64,000 nucleotides of DNA from Ichthyophis bannanicus (GCA_033557465.1 CM066036.1:719957828-720021827), one strand, 5' to 3'; numbered from the stretch's first letter, positions 34,170 to 46,330 are shown. Translations and numbers: made by a program. Notes: generated from the letters alone by a model not told the origin.

Positions 34170-34180
34170 CCCCCCTTTGA
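34170..34180 (-). promoter_or_regulatory. polypurine tract of the retrovirus
   Basis: The minus strand reads AAAGGGGGGAA immediately before the 3' LTR; such tracts prime plus-strand synthesis. It lies only about 45 bases from the end of pol, which shows that env is absent. Confidence 0.85.
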
Positions 34181-34225
34181 TTATTCTCACCCGCAAGTGA
34201 GAAAGGGTGAGAATTAAATCACATA

Positions 34226-36840
34226 TTATACTTGCGTTACATCATCATGTTGGGGTATAGGGTAATATTGCCACAGAGCTAAAACATCTGTAGCTGCCTT
34301 CCATTCTACAGTGCTATCAACAGCTGCTGGCTTTACTCGATTGTGATGAATCCAGGGTTCGAGTTCTGCAACTTTAACTGCTGTTGGGGTTAATAAGATG
34401 ACAACATAAGGTCCCTTCCAATGCGGTGCCAACGGTGTCTTTCTACACTCTTTGATCCACACCGAGACTCCAGGCTTGAGAGGATGCAGGGGTTCTGTTA
34501 GATGGATGGGGCAGCGGATCTTGTACCCACGTATGAAGACTCTGCAAAACAGAACTTAAAACCAATAGTTCTTGTCTAGTAGTTTCAGATCTAATCTGTT
34601 CCATATCTCCCTTTATTCCCTATACAATAGGCGGGGGTCGCCCATACAGAATCTCAAAAGGGGAAACTCCTAAAGACTTAGTAGGGGCTAAGTATATCCT
34701 AAGAAGGGCTATAGGAAGAACCTGGCGCCACTTCAGGTGAACTTCTTGACAAAGTTTAGACAACTGAGATTTCAGGGTTCTATTCATACGTTCTACTTTT
34801 CTTAAATTCTGAGGTCTGTAGGTAGTATGCATCTGATGATGTCAATATCTCGGGATCATACTTAATGGACTTGCCTCCTGAGTTTATCAACCCTCATTCT
34901 TTATACAGGGCCCCATGTGAGTGCAAAGTTGTAAGATCATACTTGGAATCTGTGGACACATTTAGACAGAGCCCTTTTCCTATTGTCAGTGCTCTAGTGA
35001 GAGCTGTCAGTTCAGCTTTCTGTGCTGAAGTTCCTGTGGCCAGAGCTGTGGACTCAACTACCAGATCAAGGGTCACCACTGCATACCCGGCACAACGATG
35101 CCCATTGATGACGAGACTGCTTTCATCCATAAAGAAAGTCTGTTCTGGGTTCTCCAAAGGGACATCAGTCAAATCCGGGCGACTTGAGAATGCAGTGTCC
35201 ATAATTTCTAAACAGTCATGATCAGGGGAGCCAGGACCAACTGGGAACAATGTAGCAGGATTCAGAGCTTGACTGACCTTCAATTGTATCTGGGGGTTTT
35301 CACACAACATGCTCTGATACTTCAACATTCGTGAATTCGTGAGCCAGAAACTCCCTTTGTGTTCCATGAGGGTCAGGACAGAATGCGGTACAGTAACTTG
35401 AAGATTCTGTCCCAGAGTGAGCTTGTCTGCTTCGCTCACTAGGAGGGCTGTAGCTGCAACAGCTCTCAAACAAGGGGGCCAACCTCTTGCTACCACATCC
35501 AACTGTTTTGACAAGTAGGCTACTGGCCGTTGCCAAGATCCAAGAGATTGAGTCAGTACTCCTAAAGCATTTCCTTGTGACTCATGGACATAGAGACAGA
35601 AAGGTTTCTGGACATCTGGTAGACCCAGAGCTGGTGATGACATCAGAGCGGTTTTTAAAAATCGAAATGCTATCTCCGCTTCAGGTCCCCACTCCAATGG
35701 AGATTTTTCCATTCCTTTGGTAGCTTGATACAATGTTTTTGCCAGCAGAGCAAAGTTGGGTATCCATATTCGGCAATAATTTGCAGCTCCTAGAAAGGCT
35801 CTCACTTGCCTCCTGATGGTTGGAGTAGGAATACTGCATACAGCTTCTTTGCATTCTGGTCCCAGGTGTCGAATTCTGCTGGACAACTGGAATCCCAGAT
35901 ATTTAACTTCAGTTTAACATAATTGCGCCTTGGCTCCTGAGACTTTGTATCCAGCCTCATTTAGAAGGTGCAAGAGTTCATTGGTGGCTTGTAGACATTC
36001 ACTTTCTGAATTTGTGGCTATAAGCAGGTCGTCCACGTACTGGAGAAGAACCCTTTTCCTGGGTTCACAGAATAGCTTGAGAGATCCTGATTTAAAGCAG
36101 CACTGAAGAGAGTAAGTAAAGTTTTAAATCCTTGGGGTAATCGAGTCCAGGTAAGTTGACCCTGCCTTCCTGTTGTGGGGTCTTGCCATTCAAAAGTGAA
36201 CAAAAGTTGACTGGTGGGGGCTAGGCATATTCAGAAGGCGGCATTTTTCAGGTCCAGGACAGTGAAATGAGTAGCCTCAGCAGGGATCAGTCCCAAGAGA
36301 GTATAAGGATTTGGTACCACAGGATGTATAGTTTCAGCTGCATCATTTACCTGCCTCAGATCTTGTACTGGGTGGTAATCCCCTGTCCCAGGTTTCTTGA
36401 TTGGGAGAAGAGGGGTGTTCCAAGGTGACTGGCACTCCTTGAGAAGTCCATACTTCAACAGTTTCATCAGATGGCAGTGGATACCTTCAATGGCTGGTCG
36501 GGGAAGAGAATACTGCTTCACATGCACTGGTTCTGCTCCTGGATTGAGGGTGACAATGATGGGGGCTATGTTCTTCGCTCGGCCAGGTGGATTATCTTCT
36601 GCCCATACTTCAGGTGGGGCTAAAAGGTTAGGAGGTATACAGGAACTAGCTGGCTTGGTTGGAGATGCACTATAGAACCGCCATTCTTCTTCTCGGGGGA
36701 CAGTCAGCATCATCAATCCAGCAGGCTTTGGGTTCACAGTCATTTGCATTTCTCCCCCTTCAGCAAAGGATATTCGCGCCTGGAGCTTTGCAAGCATATC
36801 TCGGCCCAAGAGTGGAATAGGGCATTCAGGCATATACAGG
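34226..36840 (-). pseudogene. pol: retroviral pol remnants: RT, RNase H, C-terminal integrase
   Basis: Segments on the minus strand: RT N-terminal part 36231-36833, RT palm with the catalytic box Y-V-D-D (complement at 36028-36039), RT connection and RNase H 34894-35886, then only the end of the integrase core (34620-34832) and its C-terminal domain (34226-34462). Stops or frameshifts separate every segment. Between RNase H and the remaining integrase the zinc-binding domain and most of the catalytic core are missing. The motif order and the LGRD-type start of RT fit gammaretroviruses and related class I elements. It is a broken relic. Confidence 0.85.
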
Positions 36841-37090
36841 AACTAGTGCGTTATTTTCTGTCCCCCTAGTTCACACATGCGGTTCTGCAGGAAAGGCTTG
36901 GTGGCCCTAGCTCCAGTAGCTCTGACAATGGTGATGCATCAAGAAGACAAAGGGGCTACTGGCTTTGTCACCACTGAGTGTTCTGCTCCTGTATCCACCA
37001 TAAAGTCCATATATTGGTCCCCTATTTTCAAACTGACCATAGGTTCCTGGGGACCCAGGGTGAACTTGGAGTCCAGTCTGGCCTAGTCTT
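36841..37090 (-). pseudogene. pro: retroviral protease remnant
   Basis: The minus-strand frame holds the aspartic-protease active-site motif D-T-G-A (complement at 36984-36995). An in-frame TAG near 36844-36846 separates it from the LLGRD start of RT. The family protease cleaves Gag and Pol. This copy is interrupted and has no separate start. Confidence 0.7.
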
Positions 37091-37099
37091 CATCCATGT

Positions 37100-38600
37100 C
37101 ATAGCCTGTTGCAACTGACACTCCCTCAATAGCTTCTTCCCTCTCTTGCTGGAAATGTGCTCGGTTTATTCTTCCACGACTCTGAAATCAACCTCCTGTT
37201 CTCCAAGTACTCCCTCCTCCCCTCCTGGGGGTGGAGTCAAAATACGGGCATTCACTTTTCCAGTGTCCTTCTTCTCTACAATGGGCGCACTGATTTGCAC
37301 CCAGTGGGGGCCGATCATTTTCACGACCCCTTCCACGTCCTCTGCTCCTTCGATTAGGAAAACCTCCTTCACGTCGTTCAACTAAAGCAGCAGCAAGAAG
37401 ATCTGCTTTCTTCTTCATCTTACGTTCACTTTCTCTGTCACATTCATTTTCACGATTCACAAACATTTTCTGAGCAACTTGCATTAACTGTGCTGTATTC
37501 ATGCCCGCAAATCCATCCAATTTCTGTAATTTTTGTTTTATATCTCTTTGGAACTGACTGACAAAGGCTGCATTTACCATACGCAAATTCTCCTGGGCTG
37601 CTGGATCGCATGGGGTATATAGTGAGGGCTGCCTGCACTATTTGGATCCCACTTGGGGCCATCAAGGCTGATGGGTCTGCATAATACTGTTCATTAGTTC
37701 AATCAAATCCTAAGGCTTCTCAGTGTAGGAGGCATAATGTGTCTTTTAGTTCAGTAAATCAGTGGTGGAAAAAGGCACATAAACAAGGCTGATTGGCCCT
37801 ACCATGACCTGGCCTTCGGTATTAAGGGTGGGTAGGCCCTGGACTTGGTGCAATGGTATAACGTAACCGTCCTTTTTACTGGTTTGTACTTCTTAAGGCT
37901 TACGGCAATCGGGACTGTCTGGGTTCCACTTCATGTTCTTGGGCGCTGGCTGTGAGTGACCCTAAACTGGCAAATGAATCCCTGCTTGTAGTGTCATTGG
38001 TGGACTGTGGCCCACTCGGAGTACTTTGAACTGAGCCGGGGCTTCCGGTCAAGAGGGGATGCACGTCCTCCTGCTGCGGAGGTGGCTGGTGAACTACTTG
38101 GGGTACATCTGCAGGGAGGTGTCCCCCCCTGCCCCAGGCTCTGCCCGGGGTGGTGGCAGAGCTGAGGGGACTGGCCTATAAAGATACTGGGACGGACAGA
38201 GTGGAATGTCTGGAGATTCTGGGGCAGAATAAACGGGCTGCTTTTTTTTTTCTTTCCAGACTTCCGGGCCCCCCTCCCTTGTGGTTGCTACTAATCTCCT
38301 ACACTGTTTCTCATAGCAACGCTTTATCCAGGAGGGCTTTTTTTTTTTCCTTCACAAACACTTAACCAGGAATCTATATAGGGGAATTGATCAGGGAACA
38401 TTTTCTGTACAATCTGATGAACACGGAAAACTACACTAATATCAACGGTGCCCTCACGGGCCCTGAAGTAGCTAACACTGGCCACTCCTTTCACAGAGCA
38501 TTTCTAATCGGGACGGAGACATTCTATTCCATAGTCTCCAGCAAATCCCTTGCTAAAATTCCTAGTCATACATTTGAACAGAATCTGCGTGGACTCCGAC
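37100..38600 (-). pseudogene. gag: retroviral gag remnants: matrix to nucleocapsid
   Basis: The frame at 37188-37586 contains basic residues and one C-C-H-C zinc knuckle (C-x2-C-x4-H-x4-C), so it is capsid end plus nucleocapsid. Capsid-like sequence continues to about 37850 with at least two stops. A Pro-rich stretch and matrix-like sequence lie at about 38150-38580, also with stops. A single knuckle fits gammaretroviral Gag. The start codon cannot be fixed. Confidence 0.7.
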
Positions 38601-41262
38601 CTCCCCCTCCCATGATGACGTACTTGACAACAGACAGAGGGGGCGGGCAGTCAGGCTGCATTTTCCTGAGGACTATGAGTCAAAACTATACAACAATATT
38701 AAACAAAGGGTTGGCAGAGAACATAAGCTTAGATTGGTTGTAATAAGCATAAAGTAAAACTATTATTTTGCAACATGTTATAACAACAATCCCAATAGAA
38801 AGAACTATGGCTCCTAACATGACGGCCACATATCTGCTACGTATGACTAGAATAAAAATCCTTGGCATGAAACTAACTTCCAGCCGTAATCAGCACTTAA
38901 GCTGAACAATGTCTCTGCAAAAGAAATTACTTTAAATCCTACAGTTTAGAAAGCAGATATTCAAAGGACATGAAACAGGTACTTTTTCATAAAGTGGGTG
39001 GATATCTGGAATACATAAACACCCCTTTTTCTTAACAATAAGTATGTCCTCTATGAGGTGCTTGCCGCAGTATATCAGGAATTAGAATTCAAGCACAATT
39101 AACTCCTCATTCACTCAGGATTTAAATCACTTTCAAATCGCGATCTGGTAACTACTGGCTCGGGATGCTTCATAGTCCTGTCAGGGTTCTTAACCTCTAC
39201 TTCGTAGGTCAAAGGAAAAACAAAAGCAGTTTCCTTAATTTCTCTATCATTTCTGTTTGGACCATTAAAGACAAGTAGGGCTGAGATATAACAAGAACAG
39301 TTGAGGAGATCAAAAGGGGTTAATAAAACTTAACCCTTTCCAGGCTGAGCCCAAAACTGTCGGGATCCAAAATTCTGACTAAACATTCCTACCAATTGAT
39401 ATATAATACATGACCAGTGTGCAGCAGCGGCCAAGAGAGCAAACAGAATGCTAGGTATGATAAGGAAAGGAATGGAAAATAAAACAAAAGATATTATAAT
39501 GCCTCTATATCGTTCCATGGTGAGATCGCACCTTGAATATTGTGTGCAATTCTGGTCGCCGTATCTTAAAAAGGATATAGCGATTTTAGAAAAGGTTCAG
39601 AGAAGAGCCACCAAAATGGTAAAGGGGATGGAAGGATACTCCTATGAAGAAAGGCTAAAAAGGTAAGGGCTCTTTAACCTGGAAAAGAGACGGCTGAGGG
39701 GAGATATGATAGAAGTCTATAAATTAATGAATGGAGTGGAATGGGTAAGCGTAGATTGATTGTTTACCTTATCAGAATATAGAAAGACTAGGGGACATGC
39801 AATGAAGCTACAGGGTAAACTATTTAAGACTAATAAAAGAAAATATTTTTTCACTCAACGTGTAATCAAACTCTGGAATTTGTTACCGGAGGATGTAGTA
39901 AAGGCTGTTAGTGTAGCTGGGTTTAAAAAAGGTTTGGACAAGTTCCTGGAGGAACGGTCCAAAAACCATTATTAAGAAGGGACCCAGGATATCAATGCTT
40001 GAACCAATACAAGCATTTTGGAATCTGTGTCCCTTGGGGAAACTGCTAGGTACATATGACCTAGATTGGCCACTGTTGGAAACAGAATACTGGGCTTGAT
40101 GGACCTTGATCTGACCCAGTATGGCATATCTTATGTTCTTATGTACCATAGCAGAAGGAACATCACTATTAGAACATATTGAATAAAACAGGTACAATTT
40201 TGCTGAAATAAGCACAAATTAACCCAGCTGCAGAATGTTGAAAATAAGCCTTCACAGGGTTAAAAGATACTAAACATTCCTTTCTACGGGCTGTGTGAAA
40301 GACACACCCCTTCTCTCTCTGCTTGCTAGAGACTCACTGCTGTGCTGAAAAAAACCTGAAATTAGTTAGACAGCTGTCTTTGTATTTAAAAGTGACTCCT
40401 GAGTTGGTTTTTCTTTCTTCTTTCTTCTTCTCTTAATACTATTCCTTAATCGGTAAACTGTTTCACAAATTACCCAACAGAATAATCTTACATTATACCA
40501 GAAGGGAAACCCACAGTTTCAACAGATAACAATAATCAGATACAAACAACAAACAGTAAGGACAACGGAACAATGGGGGAGACAAACAAAAAACGCTTCC
40601 TTCTTTTCGCGACCTGGGCGCAGTCGCCTGGCCAGGAACTGCACTACTCAGGAGTCCGCTCTCACTTGGTCCGTATTTCAAGACCTCTCAATCACACAGG
40701 CAGTCATACTATCACAATAAATTATTTTTCAAATGCCCAAGGTTTTTCTGACTAACTGACTTTCCCAACCAAAGGGTCGGTGGCTTCGGCTTCCGCTAAC
40801 CCTTATGCGGAGCATACTAGGACTGCCCTTATGAGAGGTGATCAAGCTCTCTCGTCTTTGCGCACTTATGCAAGACGTTCTCAGTTAGTCTATACCAAAT
40901 TTGTCTCACATACTCATGCAAGACTTTCCCCATGCTTCACTGACTATCCCAGTCTCGCATACTCATGCAAGGCATTCCCCAGGCTTCACTGACTCAAATG
41001 CCCAAGGTTTTCTACTCACCGGATACGGTTCTCGATACCAAACCAGTTCATGGGTTGGATCCTGGACTCCCCTCGGGTTCGGAGGTGTTGGCCAGCTGGA
41101 CCCAGCAACCTGCGGAGGCAAGGAGGAGCCTTCTCCGATACAAGAGGACCGGTGGCGCCAGAGGCTTCCCCTGCGATCAGTCAGGTGCGGCTCCAGCCGG
41201 ACCAAACCTTTGAGGCGAGAAGTCGTGGTATATTCACTTGCATACCATCCACTACTCGCACA
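38601..41262 (-). other. retroviral leader region, interrupted by CR1
   Basis: Apart from the CR1 at 39418-40142 this is about 1.9 kb between primer site and gag, long for a retroviral leader. Minus-strand frames such as 40963-41205 show no domain I recognise. It may hold a decayed extra reading frame or unrelated insertions. Confidence 0.4.
39418..40142 (+). mobile_element. CR1 3' fragment (ATGTTCTT-tail subfamily) inserted in the retrovirus
   Basis: Encodes [18 protein letters not shown] (39448-39666) and SEYRKTRGHAMKLQ (39760-39975) and ends with GGCATATCTTATGTTCTTATGT. It is the sense-strand counterpart of the CR1 at 24186-28895 and keeps the reading phase better at two homopolymers. It entered the provirus after the provirus had integrated. 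Confidence 0.9.
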
Positions 41263-41280
41263 TTCCTGGCCAACGCACCA
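41263..41280 (-). promoter_or_regulatory. primer-binding site, tRNA-Gly (UCC) type
   Basis: The minus strand reads TGGTGCGTTGGCCAGGAA, six bases after the 5' LTR. It is complementary to the 3' end of a vertebrate tRNA-Gly(UCC) (ending CCAACGCA plus CCA) with one mismatch in 18. tRNA-Pro primers are the commonest in gammaretroviruses, so this is less usual. Confidence 0.8.
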
Positions 41281-41286
41281 AGAATA

Positions 41287-41813
41287 TGTAGCAGCTGATA
41301 AGCATGCAATAAATACCAGGAGTCAGTTCAAAGATCCAAGCCAATGTATTGTGCACAAGGCTCAGAGAGTCAAGCTTCAAAAAGGACTGAGCAAAGCTCT
41401 TACAGAAACATATTCATTGTATACATTTCTCTTCAGTTTGATACATGCAGACTTTCTATTGGTCCCAACGCCCCCTGCACTTGTCCAATCAGGGACCCTC
41501 TCTGGGCCTAGCACCCTGCTCCCCCTTCGCAGGCTATTCTAACAATGGTACAGTTTCTAGGTATTGATACAAATCTACTGCAGGGTCATTTTTGGCTCTA
41601 GGAATGCAGGTATTGAAACATTTCTATCATCAGAACATAAGAGAATAAATAATGAAAGATTTATGTATTCATGAAGACTCCTTATTAAGCAGTTTAAAAC
41701 AGCTTTCTCAGACTTTTACAGATTTTTAGTTCTTACTAAGATGGGGGTTGCAATCAGGGCCTAACTTACAGGCCTTTCATATTTGCAGACTATTATAGGC
41801 AATAGCCTACCAG
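41287..41813 (-). repeat. 5' LTR
   Basis: Same ends as the 3' LTR. The TATA box and polyadenylation signal of the 3' LTR are changed here by single bases: the TATA region reads TATACAATG and the signal AATACA on the minus strand. It has a 4-base gain (AAATAA context) and a 3-base loss relative to the 3' LTR. Confidence 0.9.
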
Positions 41814-41944
41814 AATAGAACTGATGTAAATGTCACCACCTACTTTTTTCAAAAACATTAGTAAATTATAGAAAATTATAATCAATGTGTGTAGTTAAAA
41901 ACTCTATTCAAACTCTGCCCATAGGCACATCCACCAGCAAAGTA

Positions 41945-42645
41945 TATGCTATGGGGTCTATTCTGACCCGCACGTAGCAGGGATATACGTCCGGGTTGGA
42001 CGTATATTCCCCGCTAAATGCCCATGTTGTATTCCTGCCAAAGAGCTCCCCGCACATACAGCAGAGTTGTGTGGGGAGTTCTTTATGAGGATGGGAGGGG
42101 CAGGCCGAAGGAGGAGCGAGGGTGGGCTGGAGGTGTGACCCTGAACCCAGATGTACAGGGCCTGTTCTGGTGACAGCCCTGTACGTCAGGCTGGGTGACT
42201 TAGATGGGGAGGTATTCCACCTTGGAGGTAGAATAAATTCCTCCCAACAGCGGAAGACAGCCATGCCGGAACCCCAAGATGCAGGTGAGCAGAGGAAGAG
42301 GTTCCCCGCAGCACAATCCCAGCCTCAGAATGCCTAATTGGGGGTCAGGCCACAGTGAAAAGTCTTTTGAAGGCAGTGCTGGTGATCGGGGCTCCTGCAT
42401 GGAGCCATGGTGTCCTGGCAATGGGATGCAACAGCACCGCGGTTCCATGCAGGACACCAGCTGGGCTAGCTGGGTGGATTTGTGCACATCCAGTGATCCT
42501 ATGCCCAGTTTCTGCTCCTGTGGGGCCATCTAGCTCCTGTGGGAGCAGCATTGGGTGCATATCCGGGCCATTCAGATTTTGGACATCCAGACAGCCCAGA
42601 TGTGCCCTAAATGGAATTGGCCTCCACCCAAACAACATGCATACT
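41945..42645. repeat. unknown palindrome-cored repeat family, copy 3
   Basis: It starts near TGGGGTCTATTCTGACC, contains GGACGTATATTCCCC, GCCCTGTACGTC, GGTATTCCACCTTGGAG, a core CATGGAGCCATGG...GCACCGCGGTTCCATG (42395-42452) and ends with AAATGGAATTGGCCTCCAC. The ends shared with copy 1 show the two have the same orientation. No coding sequence was found. Confidence 0.6.
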
Positions 42646-42654
42646 TTAACGCAG

Positions 42655-43010
42655 GCCATAAAACATAGGATTTGCCATACTGGGTCAGACCAAAGGTCCA
42701 TTAAGCCCAGTATCCTGTTTCTAACAGTGGCCAATCCAGACCACATGTTCCTGGCAGGATCCCAAAAGGTAGACAGATTCCATGCAGTTTATTAAAGTGG
42801 GCAGAAGGAAACCACTGCTTACCCCTGGTATGGTTTATGGACATTTTCTCTAGGAACTTGTCCAAATTGTTTTCAACCTCAACTACACTGACAGCTTTTA
42901 CCGGCAATGAATTCCAGAGTTTTATTATACGTTGAAGTTAAAAAATATTCTCTGATTAGTCTGAAATGCAGTACTTAGTAGCTTTGTTGTGCGTCCCCTA
43001 GTCTTTGTAC
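42655..43010 (-). mobile_element. CR1 3' fragment (ATGTTCTT-tail subfamily)
   Basis: The minus strand has the ORF2 C-terminus (42701-42907, VKAVSVVEVENNLDKFLE) and the 3' end GGCAAATCCTATGTTTT. Diverged, 5'-truncated, inactive. Confidence 0.8.
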
Positions 43011-43914
43011 TTTAAAAAATATATAGTATTTATTATTCTTGAAAAAAAGAAAAACAAATACAATCACCCAGTTACACATACATCGGGTAACACTTTCATT
43101 GACAATTATCCTAATCCATCCCCACCAACCATCCTCAGATCCATCTGCTAGTCAAGAAAGAGAGGATACCCTATAACTGTAAGCATGAAGCAGCTATCAA
43201 CAGATACATGTTTAAGCTTCCGTACACTTGCTCCAATATGCATTCACCTTTGCCCACTCTACATGGGGCTTCCAAACCTGCTCCCACTCTCCCATTTTCA
43301 TATACAATATTGCAGTAAACTTAATTTTTAATGACATGTTACCTTCTACTCAGAAATTTCTCAAATATTGACAGTCTCTTCAATTGTGAGATATACAGCC
43401 ATAACCACAAAAGTAAAAATTGAGGAACGTGAAGCAATCTTTGAACACACCCAGGCAAACTCATATTCAACAGCAAGGTGCCAATAATTTTTACCAGGGT
43501 TATACCCTATACCTCTCTAACAAATTTCAGAACCTCACCTCTAAAGCACTGTATCTTTAAGCAGGACCATTACATATGCTCAAAGGTACCCACCTGCCCA
43601 CGCAGTTTCAAGGTAATCGAGTTCCGTTTAGAAAGAAATGTATTACGTCTTTCCACCATAAAATACCATTGTTATAACATTTTTAAGAGTTCTGAATCAT
43701 ATTAGTGGTTTACATGAATCTCCAAGGTGACATTTTTGAAACTCATTAACCATAGTTACTTCCAAATCACATGTCTGACGTTCAAGAAACATTTCCAATA
43801 TCTGAGGAAAAAGCACTTTGTAAATCCAAGGTATTCTCCCTTGACAATCTTTGACAATAACTTCCAAGATGACTCTCTTTACACCTTTCATAGTCTTGGG
43901 TTTTAGAAAATGAC
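43011..43914. other. no gene recognised; possible LINE 3' region
   Basis: AT-rich sequence. ACCATTACATATGCTCAAAGGTACCCACC near 43565 has the look of a LINE ORF2 end, but I cannot assign it. Frames at 43478-43705 (+) and 43697-43891 (-) are short and without domains. Confidence 0.35.
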
Positions 43915-45507
43915 AGATTTACATAGTAACATAATAAATGAAGGCAGATAAAGGCCAGTATGGTCCATTTAGTCTGCCCAGCAAGGTGGCAAGAGTAGGT
44001 GCACCTTCCGCTCCATGCAGGTCACCCCTCCCCATGCCTTTGTTTAGGGGTGAACCCACCGCTCCATGTAGGGCACCCCTGTTTGTTGATAAATTAGATA
44101 GTTACGTGTATTTTGATTTATCCTGTTTCTATAGAGGGATCCACTGTGTCTGTCCCATGCCATTTTGAATTCTGTCACTGTATTTACCCCCACCACTTCC
44201 ATCGGGAGGGCATTCCAAGCATCCACCACCCTTACAGTGAAAACGTATTTCCTGACATTGCCTTTCAATTTGCCCCCTTGCAGCTTCATGTTATGCCCTC
44301 TAGTTTTACAGCTTTCCCATCTTTGGAAGAGGTTTGTTTGTTCATTAGTATTTAAAGGATAGAATCATATCTCCCCTATCCCTACTCTCCTCCAGAGTGC
44401 ACACATTTAGGTCTTCAAGTCTCTTCTCATAAGGCTTTTGACGCAGACTCCAAATCATTTTGGTCACCTTCCTTTAAACCATTTCCAGTCTTTTTACATC
44501 CTTTGTGAGATATGGTCTCCAAAACGGAATACAGTATTCCAAGTGAGGCCTCAGCAGAAACTTATAGAGTGGCATTAGTACCTCTTCCTTTCTGCTGGTA
44601 ATTCTTCTTTGTATGCAACTCAATACCTCCTGGCTTTTGCCACTGCCTTGTCACACTGGTTTGCCACCTTGAGATCCTCAGAAATAATCACACCAAGGTC
44701 CTTCTCCTGGTCCGTGCACACCAACCTCTCGCCCCCTATCGCATACATGTCCCTTGGATTTCTGCTTCCCAAGTGCATGACTCTACACTTCTTCGCATTA
44801 AATCTTAACTGCCAAGCATTAGACCATTCTTCCAGCTTTTGTATATCTTTCTTCATGTTATCTACTCCCTCAGGGGAGTCCACTCTGTTGAAAATGTTCA
44901 TATCATCTGCAAAAAGACAGACTTTTCCATTCAGTCCTTCAGCAATATCACTTAAAAATAGATTGAACAGTGTTGGTCCCAGAACTGAACCCTGGGACAC
45001 CCCGCTAATCATCCTCCTTTCATCTGAGTGAGCTCCATTTACCATCACCTTCTGACGTCTGTCAGTCAACCAATTTCTGATCCAGTTCACAACCTTGGGA
45101 CCCATCCCCAAACTATTGAGTTTATTGATAAGCCTCCTATGAGGAACAGTATCAAAGGCTTTGCTGAAATCCAGGTAGATGACATCCATCGCATGCCCCT
45201 GATCTAGTTCTCTGGTCACCCAGTCAAAGAACTCAATCAGATTTGTTTGGCAAGATCATCCTTTGGTAAAACCATGTTGCCTTCGATCATGCAACCTGTT
45301 GGTCTTGAGAAAGTCCACTATTCGCTCTTTTGAGGAGTGCCTCTATTACTTTTCCTGCCACTGAGGTAAGGCTCACCAGCCTATAGTTTGTCACTTCTTC
45401 CCTGTCACCACTTTTGTGAAGAGGTAGGACAACAGCCTTCCTCCAGTCCTGAGGAACGTCTCCTGTTTCAAATGAACTGTTAAAAACATCCTTTAACATC
45501 CCTGCAA
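43915..45507 (-). mobile_element. CR1 LINE, RT to 3' end, 5'-truncated
   Basis: Frames 44620-45219 (VIYLDFSKAFDTV, VLGPTLFN, catalytic F-A-D-D) and 45287-45507 (MLKDVFNSSFETGDVPQDW) form the RT. The C-terminus (44044-44289) and 3' end (CTTCATTTATTATGTTACTATG at about 43925) follow. It is interrupted by stops and frameshifts. Its 5' border meets the histone pseudogene. Confidence 0.85.
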
Positions 45508-45514
45508 GTGATAG

Positions 45515-45915
45515 GGTAAGAAGTTTTCTTGCAGGATGTCGGGATGCAGCAAACAGAGTGGAAAAGCTCGGACTAAGGTGAAGACTTGGTCTTCTCGCAC
45601 AGGGCTGCAGTTCCCCATCGGCCATATGCACAGACTGCTTCAGAAGGGCAACTACGCTGGGCACATTGGTGCCAGAGCCCTGGTCTATTTGGCATCGGTG
45701 CTGGAATATCTGATGGCTGAGATCCTGGAGCTGGCTGGTAATGCAGCATTAGATAACAAGAAGACCCACATCATCCCCAGGCACTTGCAACGACAAAGAG
45801 TTGAACAAGCTGCTGGGGACAGCCACCATCACCCAGGGAGGCTTCCTGCCCAACATCCAGGCTGTGCTGCTGCCCAAGAAAACAGAGAGCCACAAAGTGG
45901 CCAAGAGCAAGTAAA
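45515..45915 (+). pseudogene. processed histone H2A pseudogene
   Basis: The frame opens [13 protein letters not shown] at 45536 and matches histone H2A along its length: [19 protein letters not shown] (L1 loop), [17 protein letters not shown] (alpha-2) and [11 protein letters not shown]. Right after RHLQ about a dozen bases (the LAIR codons) are missing and the frame shifts. In the other frame the C-terminus continues ([23 protein letters not shown]) to a TAA at about 45913. Several arginines conserved in H2A are changed (R to H, Q or L). There are no introns, but canonical H2A genes have none either. H2A binds DNA with H2B in nucleosomes; this copy is dead. No poly(A) tail or duplication was seen. 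Confidence 0.9.
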
Positions 45916-46059
45916 GCTGTTTGGCTGAGAGGACAAAGACCGGAATGATTTCACTTGCATCACACACAAGTTTGTCTCTCAATTCCTCACATCTCAGAAG
46001 GCTGCTGTTTTCAACAAATTGGCCAAATGTCCTTAAACCCAAGCTATCCCATTTAATAA

Positions 46060-46330
46060 CAGGGCGATATTCAGCTCATGGCAGTCAGCCACAGGCAAAA
46101 GTGAAACTGTTAATACCCAGGCAGCAACTTCAACTAAATATCCAATTTCAGCAGTGTCCGCTGCTGGCTATTCAGATTGCAGTGATAGTCAGCCGCTCTC
46201 TGTATAGTCAGATCACATAACCTCAGGCCTACCTTTTCTGGGCTTAACTATATGAGGCCACTTATCCAGTTAGTGGACTGCAAATCACCACTAACTGGAT
46301 CGGTACTTCTACTGCACTCTCGCCTCACCC
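46060..46330. repeat. GATATTCAG-rich interspersed repeat, fossil
   Basis: GGGCGATATTCAGC, CTATTCAGATTGCAG, ACTTATCCAGTTAGTGG and CACTAACTGGAT are shared in kind with 49500-49760. The inner words CCAGTTAGTGG/CCACTAACTGG form a short inverted repeat. Confidence 0.4.

Larger units (their letters stand above)
33641..41813 (-). mobile_element. endogenous retrovirus, gammaretrovirus-like, env-less
   Basis: Minus-strand provirus: 5' LTR 41287-41813, primer site 41263-41280, leader, gag remnants (about 38600-37100), protease/polymerase (about 37080-34226), polypurine tract at 34170-34180, 3' LTR 33641-34168. No env lies between pol and the 3' LTR, and most of integrase is deleted. A CR1 interrupts the leader/gag side at 39418-40142. 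By eye the LTRs differ at about 14 positions plus two small indels over about 525 bases, so the provirus is moderately old. The host flanks (CATAG and GAATA) are not a clean duplication. The copy cannot be functional. Confidence 0.9.

Noticed and set aside
45536..45928. functional histone H2A gene
   Set aside because: A deletion with frameshift after RHLQ and many substitutions of conserved arginines.
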